Assembly: GCF_963675975.1 (NCBI RefSeq)
Contig: NZ_OY780939.1
Coordinates: 372,001-436,000 of the forward strand
Origin: Halarcobacter sp.
Lineage (GTDB): Bacteria; Campylobacterota; Campylobacteria; Campylobacterales; Arcobacteraceae
Direction of reading: 5' to 3'
Length of the DNA: 64,000 nt
Shown: one piece after another, positions 9,776 to 18,780 of the stretch
How positions within the stretch are numbered: the stretch's first letter is position 1
How the letters are laid out: every line of letters begins with the position of its first letter
The notes under the pieces: generated by a model
What the model saw: only the letters and a program-made list of their open reading frames with translations
Databases searched by the model: none
What the model was told of the DNA's origin: nothing
Made by a program: the position numbers and the translations under genes

Positions 9776-11298
9776 TCAACTAAAGGAAGTTCTATATAAA
9801 ACTTTGCACCATTTCGTGTGTTTTTTGTATATAACTTTCCTCTTAAACTTTCAACCACGATTTTATAACTCATATATAATCCTAAGCCAGTACCTATAGA
9901 TTTATGTTTAGTTGTAAAATATGGTTCAAAAATCTTATCTATAATCTCTAAAGGGATTCCCCCTGCATTATCTTCAAATGATAAAATCACTTTATTTTTT
10001 TTAGTTGTTAAATCAACTTTTACCCAAGGATTTTTGATCTCTTTTTCTATTAAAATATCTTTAGAATTACTTACAATATTTATTATAACTTGAGAAAGTT
10101 CCCCTGCTATTAATTTTACTTTTAAAGGAGTTGTATAATCCATATTATTTATAACTTTTATATGATTACCAACCAATGCCGCATCTAAAATCTCTAAAGC
10201 CTTATCAACTCTCTCTTGTAAAATCACCTCTTTATAAACTTTTTCTTCTTTTATAAAATCTCTGAAAGTATTTATAGTATTAGATAAATATTGAACTTGC
10301 ATATTAATACTGTTGTATGAGTTTTCTAAAGACTCATCGGATAGAGTACCTAAAGCTTTTTGAACTTGAACTCCAGTTGTTGCAGCAGAAATTACACTTA
10401 AAGGCTGTCTCCACTGATGGGCTATATTACCTATCATTTGCCCCATTGCTACATGTTGAGATTGTATATTTATAATTCTTTCTTGTTGTTTATTCTCTTC
10501 ACTTAATTTTTCTTCATCACTTATATCTTTTATATAATAAATAATTCTGTTTTTATCTGAATTTTTCTCTTTAAAAAAAGACATAGAAAGCATGCATGTT
10601 AATATTTTTGAGGTTTTAGTTATTAATTTTACTTTTTTATCAAAAGAATTGTTTTCAAGATTTTTTAAATCAATATTTTTAATCTCTTCATATACCTCTT
10701 CTGGGAAAATTATATTAATACTTTTTCCTAAAACTTCCTCTATTTTATAATCAAAAGTTTTTTCAGAACTTCTATTCCAAGTTATAATATTTCCAAATTT
10801 ATCACTAGTAATAATACAATCATGAATTTGTTCAATAATTTGTGCTTGTTTTGCTAACTCAAATTGAGTTAATTTTAATTGGCTTATATCTCTACCTGAA
10901 CCTACTGTTCCAATAATATTTCCCTTATCATCATAAAAAGGTGCTTTGTTTACTTCCAAATAAAGTAGTTTACCTTTTACATTTCCCCACTCTTCAAACT
11001 TCATTTGTTTATTTGCATCAATTACAACTTGGTCACTGTTAAAACACAACTCACCAAAAGTATGCCATTTTGGATTTTCTTTATGGGCTTCTCTTTCTCT
11101 CATTGCAAAAAATACATCATTTTTCCCTATAGGTTCACTAGTATCTTTTGCCATTAATAAACCTTCACAAATAGCTTTATTTGCGTAGATATAATACCCG
11201 TTAATATCCTTAATCCAAAGCATATCAGGTAAGTGTTCAGTTAATAAATGAAGAAGGTTTTTATCAAGTTTTGATAATTCTTGTAAGTTATATGACAT
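9772..11298 (-). CDS. PAS-domain histidine kinase (soluble)
   Basis: This is a 508-residue sensor kinase with no clear membrane segment. It has PAS 1 (about 15-140, ending in TVGSGRDIS), PAS 2 (about 150-265), an H-box with His294 in [10 protein letters not shown], and HATPase_c with the N-box ([13 protein letters not shown]) and G-boxes ([17 protein letters not shown]). It has intact catalytic motifs, in contrast to the kinase-like protein at 3237-5348. No response regulator lies beside it, so it is an orphan kinase. The cytoplasmic PAS domains suggest an intracellular redox or small-molecule signal. Confidence 0.9.
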   Translation of the reverse strand: MSYNLQELSKLDKNLLHLLTEHLPDMLWIKDINGYYIYANKAICEGLLMAKDTSEPIGKNDVFFAMREREAHKENPKWHTFGELCFNSDQVVIDANKQMKFEEWGNVKGKLLYLEVNKAPFYDDKGNIIGTVGSGRDISQLKLTQFELAKQAQIIEQIHDCIITSDKFGNIITWNRSSEKTFDYKIEEVLGKSINIIFPEEVYEEIKNIDLKNLENNSFDKKVKLITKTSKILTCMLSMSFFKEKNSDKNRIIYYIKDISDEEKLSEENKQQERIINIQSQHVAMGQMIGNIAHQWRQPLSVISAATTGVQVQKALGTLSDESLENSYNSINMQVQYLSNTINTFRDFIKEEKVYKEVILQERVDKALEILDAALVGNHIKVINNMDYTTPLKVKLIAGELSQVIINIVSNSKDILIEKEIKNPWVKVDLTTKKNKVILSFEDNAGGIPLEIIDKIFEPYFTTKHKSIGTGLGLYMSYKIVVESLRGKLYTKNTRNGAKFYIELPLVD

Positions 11299-11380
11299 AA
11301 AGATTTCCTGATAAGTTTAAAGATAATTTTATATTTTACTAAAATATTACTTACATTACATAGTTTATGTGAATTTTTAT

Positions 11381-12448
11381 TCAGTTCCACCATTGCTTAG
11401 ATTCAGTATATTCCAATAAAGGAATTATCTCTCCCATCATTGGATGAGTTATCTTAATTTTTCTTCTATTTGCTTCTTTTAAAACTCTGTTTAAAGGTTC
11501 ATTCCAAGGGTGGAGTGATAATTTAAAAGTACTATTATGTATAGGAAAAAGTATTTTTCCATTTAAATCAATATTCGCTTGAACAGTTTGATTAGGCATC
11601 ATATGAATTTCTTTCCATCTTTCATTATATGCCCCTGCTTCTAAAAAAGTCATATCAAAAGGACCATATTTTTCACTAATCTTTTTAAAACTTTCAAAAT
11701 ATCCAGTATCTCCACTAAAGTATACATTTGCTTTAGATGATTTTATAACCCAAGAAGCCCATAAAGTTTCATTTTTATCAAATAAACCACGTCCTGAAAA
11801 ATGTTGAGCTGGAGTTGCAGATATCTGTATTGTTTGATTTGTACAAGATTGCCACCAATCAAGCTCACAAACTTTCATTGTATCTACACCCCAGTCTAAT
11901 AATATTTGTTTAACACCTAAAGTTGTATAGAAATATCCAACTTTATCTTTTAATTTTTTAATACTGTTTTCATCTAAATGGTCATAATGATTATGGGAAA
12001 TTATTACAACATCAATAAAAGGCAAATCTTCAATACTAATAGGTAATTGATGAAACCTTTTTGGAGCAAAAATAGGAAAAGAAGTAATTGTTTCTGAAAA
12101 TACAGGATCAGTTAATATAAATTTGCCATCCATTTTAAATAGAAGTGTAGAGTGAACTATTCTTACCACAGAATTATCAGGCATATTAATTAAATCATTT
12201 TTTGTCAATTTTACTACAGGAATTTCATCTTCTGAAGGTATTTTATTTTCTGTTTTATCAGTTATAAATGTCCACACATTTGACGCAAAATCTATAAAAT
12301 CAGATTTATATTCAACTTCATGATTTTTAAATTTTCCATTATCATAATGTCCTTTTAAATCTTTATTTATTTTTTCTGTGTTTTGTGCACAACTACCCAT
12401 AAAAACTCCTGTAAAAAAAATCAAAAAAAAGAATCTAATCATCTTCAT
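11381..12448 (-). CDS. MBL-fold metallohydrolase lipoprotein (NAPE-PLD/UlaG-like)
   Basis: This is a 355-residue protein with a hydrophobic signal ending in MGSC (Cys20), so probably a lipoprotein. The metallo-beta-lactamase signature HNHYDH is at 152-157, with further metal ligands in QHFSGRG, FSGDTGYF and LFPIHNSTF. The sequence layout (WASWVIK, GDTGYF, MMPNQTVQ) matches the NAPE-hydrolysing phospholipase D-like subgroup seen in many bacteria. It is the last gene of a minus-strand operon with cyclophilin-like, adh, SDR and MFS genes (3-bp gap to the MFS gene). The substrate is unknown. Confidence 0.85.
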   Translation of the reverse strand: MKMIRFFFLIFFTGVFMGSCAQNTEKINKDLKGHYDNGKFKNHEVEYKSDFIDFASNVWTFITDKTENKIPSEDEIPVVKLTKNDLINMPDNSVVRIVHSTLLFKMDGKFILTDPVFSETITSFPIFAPKRFHQLPISIEDLPFIDVVIISHNHYDHLDENSIKKLKDKVGYFYTTLGVKQILLDWGVDTMKVCELDWWQSCTNQTIQISATPAQHFSGRGLFDKNETLWASWVIKSSKANVYFSGDTGYFESFKKISEKYGPFDMTFLEAGAYNERWKEIHMMPNQTVQANIDLNGKILFPIHNSTFKLSLHPWNEPLNRVLKEANRRKIKITHPMMGEIIPLLEYTESKQWWN

Positions 12449-12451
12449 AGA

Positions 12452-13636
12452 TTACTTGTTTTTTATTGTATAAACTGCTGTTATACTTGACATTAGTGCA
12501 CCAATTGCTAATATAATTGCACTAAAAACAAATGTAATTTCATATCCATATGCATCAAATAATAATCCACCTAATGCAGCACCTAATGTAATTGCTAATT
12601 GAACTACTGCAACCATAAGTCCTCCACCTGCTTCTGCGTCATTTGGCAATGTTTTACTAAGCCATGTCCACCAAGCAACAGGTGCTGAAGTTGCAAATAA
12701 GCCCCATAGAGCCATTAGAATAAATACAAAAACCACATTATGTCCAAAAAGGATAAATCCAATTGATAAAAACATCATTAAAAAAGGTATTACTATTAGT
12801 AGACTAAATAATCTTGTTTTTAGTAAGTGACCAATTATAAATGTTCCAATTAAACCTGTAACTCCTAAAGTTAAGAGTGCTAAAGATAACATCTCAACAT
12901 CTAAGCCTGTTTCTTTTTCCAAAAATGGTCTAAGATATGTAAAGAGTGAAAATACACCCATAAAAAACAACATTGTTGATACCATTCCTAGTGCAACTTT
13001 CCAGTTATTGAAAAGTTTAAATACACTGCTTAATTTTGGTCTGTGACCATAAGAGTGTCTTGCTGGAAGTTGTGGTAATCCCTTGTATTGCCAAATAAAT
13101 GCAATAATCGCAATAGGAACAATACAAAAAAATGCTCCTCTCCATCCAATAATACTTCCTAAAAAACTTCCAAGTGGAGCTGCAACAGTTGTTGCAAGTG
13201 CATTTCCACCATTTATAACAGCAAGTGCTTTTGGTACAGATTGTTTAGGAACTAGTCTCATAGCAGTTGCTGCTGACATTCCCCAAAAACCACCAATACA
13301 AATCCCAAGCAATACACGACCAGTCATAAATACAAATGTATTTGGTGCAAAGGCAACCATTAAGCCTGAAATACCCATTAAAAAAGTGAAGAATAACATC
13401 ACTGTTTTTCTATCAATTTTTCCTATGATAGTTGTTAAAAAAAGACTTGTTAAAAGTCCAAATAAACCTGAAGCAGTTATTGATTGTCCTGCTTGCCCTT
13501 CTGTTATATTTAAATCACTCGCAATTGGAGTTAATAAACTAACCGGCATAAACTCCGATGCAACTAGAACAAAAGCACAAAGTGCCATTGCCCATACTGA
13601 ACCCCATGAGGAGTCAAATTCTTTTTTATCTTCCAT
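12452..13636 (-). CDS. MFS efflux transporter (AraJ/DHA1-like)
   Basis: At 394 residues with about 12 hydrophobic segments, this is a major-facilitator antiporter. The N-terminal run VASEFMPVSLLTPIA and the segment GRVLLGICIGGFWG (motif C-like glycine pattern) match the AraJ/YdhP-type drug/sugar efflux group. It lies between an SDR gene (13-bp gap) and the MBL lipoprotein gene (3-bp gap) and is presumably co-transcribed with the upstream alcohol dehydrogenase. A role in exporting a toxic alcohol or aldehyde product is inferred from context only. Confidence 0.88.
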   Translation of the reverse strand: MEDKKEFDSSWGSVWAMALCAFVLVASEFMPVSLLTPIASDLNITEGQAGQSITASGLFGLLTSLFLTTIIGKIDRKTVMLFFTFLMGISGLMVAFAPNTFVFMTGRVLLGICIGGFWGMSAATAMRLVPKQSVPKALAVINGGNALATTVAAPLGSFLGSIIGWRGAFFCIVPIAIIAFIWQYKGLPQLPARHSYGHRPKLSSVFKLFNNWKVALGMVSTMLFFMGVFSLFTYLRPFLEKETGLDVEMLSLALLTLGVTGLIGTFIIGHLLKTRLFSLLIVIPFLMMFLSIGFILFGHNVVFVFILMALWGLFATSAPVAWWTWLSKTLPNDAEAGGGLMVAVVQLAITLGAALGGLLFDAYGYEITFVFSAIILAIGALMSSITAVYTIKNK

Positions 13637-13649
13637 TATTATCTTTTTA

Positions 13650-14375
13650 TTAATTATTATGAGGGAATCTAATCCCTGTTAATTCTTCATATATATTTAT
13701 TAACTTATCTTGAATTTCTACATCATCTGCTTTTTTTGAGTATATTGTTTCTTGAAGGTGATAAAAGTATTTTCCACTAAAACCTAAATCATCATTTGAA
13801 GCAAGCCATACTTGTGTAGCACTTCCATCTTCTAAACTATCAGGTGCATTGTAATTTGCCATTTTTGTTTTTACCCAACCTGGATCAACTGTGTTTACGC
13901 ATATATCTTTCCAATATCTAGCAACTGCTAAACTCATCATTAGAATTAAAAGTTTAGAGGTTGAGTAATCAACCTTTTTTATAGTAGATAGTTTTTCTAT
14001 GTCAAAACTTCCTTGAGGATGCATGTTTGAACCAATGTATATGAGTTGTTTTGGTTTTTTTATTAAAGTTGTTAAAATATATGGTGCCAAAACATTAACT
14101 GTAAAAATTGTTTCTTTATCTTCATGAAATACACCGGCATTATGAATAATAGTATCAAATGTTTCTTGCTTATTAATCTCTTCTGCTAAAGATTTTGTTT
14201 CCTCTAAATTATTTAAATTACCTATTAAAATTTTTACATTAAATTTAGATTCAAGCTCTTTCGCTTTTTTTTTATCTCTAGCATGAAGTACAACCTCATG
14301 CCCAAGATTAATAAGCCTTTTTGCCGCTTCAAGTCCAATCCCATCAGATGAACCAGTTATGAAGATTTTTGACAT
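13650..14375 (-). CDS. Short-chain dehydrogenase/reductase
   Basis: This 241-residue protein begins with the NAD(P)-binding glycine motif GSSDGIGLEAAKRL (about residues 7-20). It has the NAG motif (HNAGVF) and the catalytic YSTSK. HARDKKKAKEL after strand 2 suggests NADP preference. The C-terminal part is somewhat variable, as usual for substrate binding. It sits between the Tat-type alcohol dehydrogenase (16-bp gap) and an MFS gene, so it is probably part of a carbonyl/alcohol-handling operon. The exact substrate cannot be told. Confidence 0.87.
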   Translation of the reverse strand: MSKIFITGSSDGIGLEAAKRLINLGHEVVLHARDKKKAKELESKFNVKILIGNLNNLEETKSLAEEINKQETFDTIIHNAGVFHEDKETIFTVNVLAPYILTTLIKKPKQLIYIGSNMHPQGSFDIEKLSTIKKVDYSTSKLLILMMSLAVARYWKDICVNTVDPGWVKTKMANYNAPDSLEDGSATQVWLASNDDLGFSGKYFYHLQETIYSKKADDVEIQDKLINIYEELTGIRFPHNN

Positions 14376-14391
14376 TTTTTTCCTTTAAAAC

Positions 14392-15564
14392 TTAGATAGT
14401 TGCTGTATCAATTACGTATCTGTATCTAGCTTTTTTGTTTTCTACGTTTTTCCAAGCTTGTGTAATCTCACTAGCTTTAATCATTTGAATCTCTGGTAAT
14501 ACATTATTTGCTACACAATAATCAACCATCTCTTGTGTCTCTTTCATTCCACCAATAAGTGAAGCATTGAAGTTAACTCTGTTTGCTGCTAAACCAATAT
14601 TGCTAAGTGTAAGTTCAAATCCTATTGGCATACCTACCATTGTAAAATAACCATAAGGTTTAACTGCATTTGCATAAGCAGCTACATTAAATTGATAAGG
14701 AATTGTTGAAATCATATAATCTAATTGTCCAGCATATGGTTGTATAGCTTTTAACTCTTCATCTACAACAATAACCTCTTTTGCTCCAAAACCTTTGATA
14801 TCATCAACTTTGTCAGCACTTGTAGTAAATGCATATACTTCTGCACCTTTTGATACAGCAATTTTTACTGCCATATGACCTAATCCACCAATACCTGCAA
14901 CACCAACTTTATCACCTTTTTTAATTTCAGCTTTTATTAGTGGTGAATATGTTGTAATCCCTGCACATAAAAGTGGAGCTGCTTTTTCAAAAGATACATT
15001 TTCTGGTAAATGTACTGCAAAATGATCTCTTACAACTAAGTGAGTTGAATATCCACCTTGAGTGATTCCTGTTGGTTCTTTCTCTTCTGGGTAACCATAT
15101 GTAAATTTAGTATCTGGTAAATATTGTTCTTCATCACCGCAAGTTGTACAACCATTTACCATACAACCAACACCTGCTCTATCACCAACTTTAAATTTAG
15201 TTACATTTTTACCTACTTGTGTTACAACACCAGCTATTTCATGACCTGGCACTTGTGGGTATTGTTGTTTTCCCCAGTGACCTTTTTCTTGGTGAATGTC
15301 TGAGTGACAAATACTTGCTGCTTTGATTTCTATTAAAATATCATCATCACCAACTGGTCTTCTTTCAAATTCCCATGGTCTAATTTCACCTGACTCATCA
15401 AATGCTGCGTATCCTTTTGTTTTAACTGTATTACTCATTTTATCTCCTTTTGTATTTGCAAATATATTAACAGGTTGTGTTGAAAACACTACTCCTGCAC
15501 CAACAATAGCACTAGCTTTCATAAAATCTCTTCGCGTATGTTCTTTTCTCTTTGCATCTTTCAT
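14392..15564 (-). CDS. Tat-signal zinc alcohol dehydrogenase (YahK/CAD-like) with internal cytosolic start
   Basis: The 390-residue product starts with a twin-arginine signal (R11-R12-D-F-M, then a hydrophobic stretch to about residue 30). A medium-chain zinc dehydrogenase of the cinnamyl-alcohol/YahK type follows: catalytic zinc residues Cys86 and His108-Glu109, nucleotide motif GIGGLGHMAVK. An in-frame ATG for Met43 (15438-15436) has its own AAAGGAGA Shine-Dalgarno just upstream and would give a 348-residue enzyme, the normal family length. Both exported and cytosolic forms seem possible. The structural-zinc lobe is shortened: Cys134, Cys139 and Cys142 are visible, but the residue after EQY is Leu149 where relatives have Cys. 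The first ATG also has a good site (AAAGGA). Confidence 0.88.
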   Translation of the reverse strand: MKDAKRKEHTRRDFMKASAIVGAGVVFSTQPVNIFANTKGDKMSNTVKTKGYAAFDESGEIRPWEFERRPVGDDDILIEIKAASICHSDIHQEKGHWGKQQYPQVPGHEIAGVVTQVGKNVTKFKVGDRAGVGCMVNGCTTCGDEEQYLPDTKFTYGYPEEKEPTGITQGGYSTHLVVRDHFAVHLPENVSFEKAAPLLCAGITTYSPLIKAEIKKGDKVGVAGIGGLGHMAVKIAVSKGAEVYAFTTSADKVDDIKGFGAKEVIVVDEELKAIQPYAGQLDYMISTIPYQFNVAAYANAVKPYGYFTMVGMPIGFELTLSNIGLAANRVNFNASLIGGMKETQEMVDYCVANNVLPEIQMIKASEITQAWKNVENKKARYRYVIDTATI

Positions 15565-15628
15565 ATTAATCCTTTGTTGATTATTTTAAATCATCTTTGA
15601 AAAAAGATTCCATTTTATAAATGCTCTT

Positions 15629-16123
15629 TTATTCCACTTTTTCAATCTCTACAGTTCCAGACATATTTTTTATATATTCAGAACCTGAAATAACCTTACC
15701 TAATTCATATAAACCACTAGCACTTCCAAAATCTTTATAAAACATCACTACATCACCCCAAGGTGCATAATATGCCAATGTCCCCGTTTTTGCATTGCTA
15801 GCAAGGGGAGTATTATTTGTTGATAATTTATTTGGTGGATAAAATATCTTTTCATCATGACTATAGTTTTCAACTTTTATATCTAAAGGTAACTGCTCAT
15901 ATAATTCTTTTGAAGCTGTTGAATTATTTAATTCATAAATCGTAGTATTACCATTTGATTTAACAGAAATTTTCATTGATTCTCCTTTTTTAATTTTCAT
16001 ATCTGACAAGCTCAATTTATGTTCATTAAATTGAGTAGGAGATTGCTTGCAAAACAAGGGGGATGTGGAAAAAAGCATTATAAATAATATTAATAAGCGT
16101 CTCACAAGTTTTCTCCTATTCAA
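15629..16123 (-). CDS. Exported cyclophilin-like fold protein, with internal start
   Basis: This is a 164-residue protein. Residues 1-25 form a basic-hydrophobic signal sequence (possible cleavage before or near Cys25). The rest matches the small bacterial cyclophilin-like family: a KISVKSNGN start, then LAYYAPWGDVVMFYKDFG and GLYELGKV. Met50 (ATG 15976-15974) is preceded by AAGGAG at 15987-15982 with a 5-nt spacer and would start a 115-residue cytosolic form, close to what this family usually looks like. The gene is first in the operon with adh, SDR, MFS and MBL, behind an AraC-type promoter at 16141-16200. The biochemical role of this family is not established. Confidence 0.8.
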   Translation of the reverse strand: MNRRKLVRRLLILFIMLFSTSPLFCKQSPTQFNEHKLSLSDMKIKKGESMKISVKSNGNTTIYELNNSTASKELYEQLPLDIKVENYSHDEKIFYPPNKLSTNNTPLASNAKTGTLAYYAPWGDVVMFYKDFGSASGLYELGKVISGSEYIKNMSGTVEIEKVE

Positions 16124-16140
16124 TTTAATTTACAATAAAC

Positions 16141-16200
16141 ATTATAAATTAATCAAAAATTTTTTAGTAGAAAAATACTCTATCTTTATTGCCTAATTCT
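16141..16200 (-). promoter_or_regulatory. AraC-type operator A and -10 box for the cyclophilin-like/adh operon
   Basis: On the minus strand half-site 1 is AGAATTAGGC (16200-16191). After 11 bp, half-site 2 is AGTATTTTTC (16179-16170). A TATAAT at 16146-16141 starts 33 bp after the start of half-site 2. The hexamer after half-site 2 (TACTAA) is a poor -35, which fits an activator-dependent promoter. Six other promoters in this region share this geometry. Confidence 0.7.
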
Positions 16201-16220
16201 ATAAATATAGAAATTATAAT

Positions 16221-17417
16221 TTATAACTCTAGCTCAGCCTCTGCATGCTTTGGATTTTTAGCAAATATAAGTGTAATAAAACATGCAACAATTGCTATTA
16301 TTCCATAAAAAATTGATACATGAAATAAGTCCATATGATGTGATAACTGTCCAGAAATAAAACTAGGTACTGCTGCTCCTGTATAAGAAACTGCATATAT
16401 TAATGACAATATTCCCGCTCTTTCTTTTATATCAACATCTGCAAGTAGTGAACGAATACTTCCTGTTAAAGCTGCTCCTTGTGAAGCACCTGCTAGTGCA
16501 CTGCAAGCTAAAAACATTGTTATACTAGAAAACTTTAATGATGTAATAATTCCTATTACACCAATAGTAAACATAACCATACCTATTCTTTGAGCATTTG
16601 CTGGTGTTAATTTAGCTGTTAAAGGTCCACCTATTGCACTTGGAAGAAGATAAGATGAAAACAAAATACCTATCATAAGAGTACTATGAGTTCCAAGTTG
16701 GTCAACTGCAACAGAAGGCCCAAAAGCTTGATAAAATGCCCCCATAGCCCAAGTTGATACAAAAGTAACTGCTGCTATTGGAAACAATCTTTTATCTGCT
16801 TGTGGTAATGAAAATTTTGGTTTAAAAGAACTAATTATCCCTGGTGTTTTATCTACTGTTTCTTTACTTATTGCTATTAAAATAGTACATATTGCTAATA
16901 CAATTAATACAACAATGTAACACAATACTCTAGGATATGGTCCAAATTCAACCAAAGAACCAGATACAATAGCTCCAATAGTTAATCCAGTCATAGGAGA
17001 ATTACTAATTACTGCTGAAGGTACCCAATGGGGTAAAAAAGAAGCACTATCTGCTATATATGATGTTATTGCACTTGAAGCCAATCCACATGCAAGTCCT
17101 AATAAAAATCTTCCAATAATAAGTGGAGTAGCACTATCAACATCAAATAAAATTATAGTTGCAATAGCAGTTAATGCAAAAATCAAAAATGCTACAGGCT
17201 TTCTTCCCAGGTGATTTGAGATTCTTCCAAAAATTAAAAGTGCAGTAATTGCACCAACAAAATAAACAACCGCTGTAAGGGCTAAATCATTATATGTTAA
17301 TCCATCTTCTTGTCTATAAATATCATAAAGTGGTATTGGTGTAGCAGATGCTGCAAAGACCATTAAAAAAGAGATTGTAGAGGCAAAAAATCCAATCTTT
17401 GTATTTGTTTTTTGCAA
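16221..17417 (-). CDS. MFS transporter
   Basis: This is a 398-residue major-facilitator protein with about 12 hydrophobic helices. Typical MFS features are the cytoplasmic loop GRISNHLGRKPV (motif A, about residues 64-75) and the glycine-rich GRFLLGLACGLASSAI. It lacks long loops and looks like the efflux type found next to oxidoreductase genes. It is a single-gene unit divergent from yqhD, with its own AraC-type promoter at 17448-17507. Its stop is 97 bp from the next gene start. A link to aldehyde or drug stress is inferred from the shared operator; the substrate is unknown. Confidence 0.88.
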   Translation of the reverse strand: MQKTNTKIGFFASTISFLMVFAASATPIPLYDIYRQEDGLTYNDLALTAVVYFVGAITALLIFGRISNHLGRKPVAFLIFALTAIATIILFDVDSATPLIIGRFLLGLACGLASSAITSYIADSASFLPHWVPSAVISNSPMTGLTIGAIVSGSLVEFGPYPRVLCYIVVLIVLAICTILIAISKETVDKTPGIISSFKPKFSLPQADKRLFPIAAVTFVSTWAMGAFYQAFGPSVAVDQLGTHSTLMIGILFSSYLLPSAIGGPLTAKLTPANAQRIGMVMFTIGVIGIITSLKFSSITMFLACSALAGASQGAALTGSIRSLLADVDIKERAGILSLIYAVSYTGAAVPSFISGQLSHHMDLFHVSIFYGIIAIVACFITLIFAKNPKHAEAELEL

Positions 17418-17447
17418 TTTATTATCCTTATATATTATATAAATTCA

Positions 17448-17507
17448 ATTATAAAACAGTTTTAGAATTTTAAATAGAAAAATAATCCAAAGCTCTTGTC
17501 TGATTCT
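17448..17507 (-). promoter_or_regulatory. AraC-type operator B and -10 box for the MFS gene
   Basis: Minus-strand half-sites AGAATCAGAC (17507-17498) and ATTATTTTTC (17486-17477) are 21 bp apart start to start. TATAAT lies at 17453-17448, exactly 33 bp after the start of the second half-site. It is divergent from the yqhD promoter, so the two share a 206-bp intergenic region. Confidence 0.7.
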
Positions 17508-17524
17508 CTAAGTTTCAAATTTCA

Positions 17525-17590
17525 TTTGTAGAATTTGGTATATGATTTGTAGAATTTGGTATTCAAAACTATTAGTAATCCTTTTATAAT
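17525..17590 (+). promoter_or_regulatory. AraC-type operator D (perfect 17-bp direct repeat) and -10 box of yqhD
   Basis: The 17-mer TTTGTAGAATTTGGTAT occurs twice without mismatch, at 17525-17541 and 17546-17562, a period of 21 bp (two helical turns). This is the classic tandem arrangement for an AraC-family dimer. TATAAT is at 17585-17590, 34 bp after the start of the second AGAATTTGGT half-site, with a weak -35 (TTCAAA) touching the repeat. It probably activates yqhD; the likely regulator is the AraC protein encoded just downstream. Confidence 0.75.
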
Positions 17591-17622
17591 TCACTCACAA
17601 AAATTAATAAAGGACAAAATAA

Positions 17623-18762
17623 ATGGAATTTTCTTTTCACAATCCAACAGGTATAGAATTTGGAAAAAGTAAAATCAAAGAGATTGCAAACCTAATCCCT
17701 AAAGATAAAAAAGTATTAGTAGTTTATGGTGGTGGTTCAGTTAAAAATAACGGAGCTTATGACCAAGTTGCAGAAGCACTAAAAGGTCACGAATGGTTAG
17801 AGTTTGGTGGTGTTGAGCCAAATCCAACAGTTGAAACTATGAATAAAGCAGTAGAATTAGTAAAAGCTGAAGGTGTTAATTATATCCTTGCAGTTGGTGG
17901 TGGTTCTGTTATTGATGGTTCTAAATACCTTGCAGCAGCATCTTTATATGATGGTGATGGATGGGATTTCCTAGATGGTACAGCAGAAGTTGAAAGAGCA
18001 CTTCCTTTAGCAGTTGTATTAACTTTAGCAGCAACTGGTTCTGAATCAAATAACTTAACAGTTGTATCAAGAAAAACTACAGATGAAAAAAGAATGTATT
18101 TCTCAGACCATTCTTACCCACAATTTGCAGTATTAGACCCATCATTTATGGGAACTTTATCTGACAGACAATTAGGAAATGGTTTAGTTGATGCATTTGT
18201 TCACATCTCTGAGCAATACTTAACAAAAACAAATGACCTTTTAGTAAATGATGGTTATGCTGAAACTTTATATAAAGGTTTAGTAACTCTTGCTTCTAGA
18301 TGGGAAGAAAGAAGAACATTATGGTGGCAAGAAAACTTAATGCACATCTGTAATCAAGCACTTAACTTCCAATTAGCAAATGGTGTTTGCCAAGACTGGT
18401 CAACTCATATTATTGGACACGAATTAACTGCATTCTACGGATTAGATCACGCTAGATCTTTAGCAGTAATCTTACCTCACTTAATCAGAGAGATGATTGA
18501 TGAGAAACAAGACAAATTAGCACAATTTGGTAAAAATGTATTTGGAATTGAAAACAATAACGAAGCAATTATCGAAAAAATCGAAGAGGTATTTGAATCT
18601 GTTGGTGTTCCAACTAAATTAACTGCTTATGAGATTGATGATAAAGTTGTTGAAAATATCCATAGCGCATTTAAATCTCACGGTTACACTGAAATCGGAG
18701 AAAATGGAACTGTTACTTTAGACAAAGTTGAAAAAATTATTAACAGATCTATTGCAGCGTAA
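17623..18762 (+). CDS. yqhD: Iron/zinc-dependent alcohol dehydrogenase, YqhD-like aldehyde reductase
   Basis: At 379 residues this is a full-length group III metal-dependent alcohol dehydrogenase. It begins FHNPTGIEFGKSKI and has the nucleotide-binding GGGSV motifs (YGGGSVK; AVGGGSVIDGSK). The metal ligands fit Asp and His in VDAFVHISE and two His in HIIGHELTAFYGLDH, as in E. coli YqhD. YqhD reduces short-chain and lipid-derived aldehydes with NADPH. The codon use is smoother than that of its neighbours, suggesting high expression. It lies next to a convergent AraC regulator gene as in the E. coli yqhC-yqhD pair, and has a double-repeat operator upstream. Confidence 0.92.
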   Translation: MEFSFHNPTGIEFGKSKIKEIANLIPKDKKVLVVYGGGSVKNNGAYDQVAEALKGHEWLEFGGVEPNPTVETMNKAVELVKAEGVNYILAVGGGSVIDGSKYLAAASLYDGDGWDFLDGTAEVERALPLAVVLTLAATGSESNNLTVVSRKTTDEKRMYFSDHSYPQFAVLDPSFMGTLSDRQLGNGLVDAFVHISEQYLTKTNDLLVNDGYAETLYKGLVTLASRWEERRTLWWQENLMHICNQALNFQLANGVCQDWSTHIIGHELTAFYGLDHARSLAVILPHLIREMIDEKQDKLAQFGKNVFGIENNNEAIIEKIEEVFESVGVPTKLTAYEIDDKVVENIHSAFKSHGYTEIGENGTVTLDKVEKIINRSIAA

Positions 18763-18780
18763 GTTTCAACTTACACTACA

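Noticed and set aside
13083-13682. Long open frame on the plus strand (199 codons)
   Set aside because: It lies antisense to the MFS gene, and its composition is that of a reverse-strand shadow with no ribosome site or family motif.
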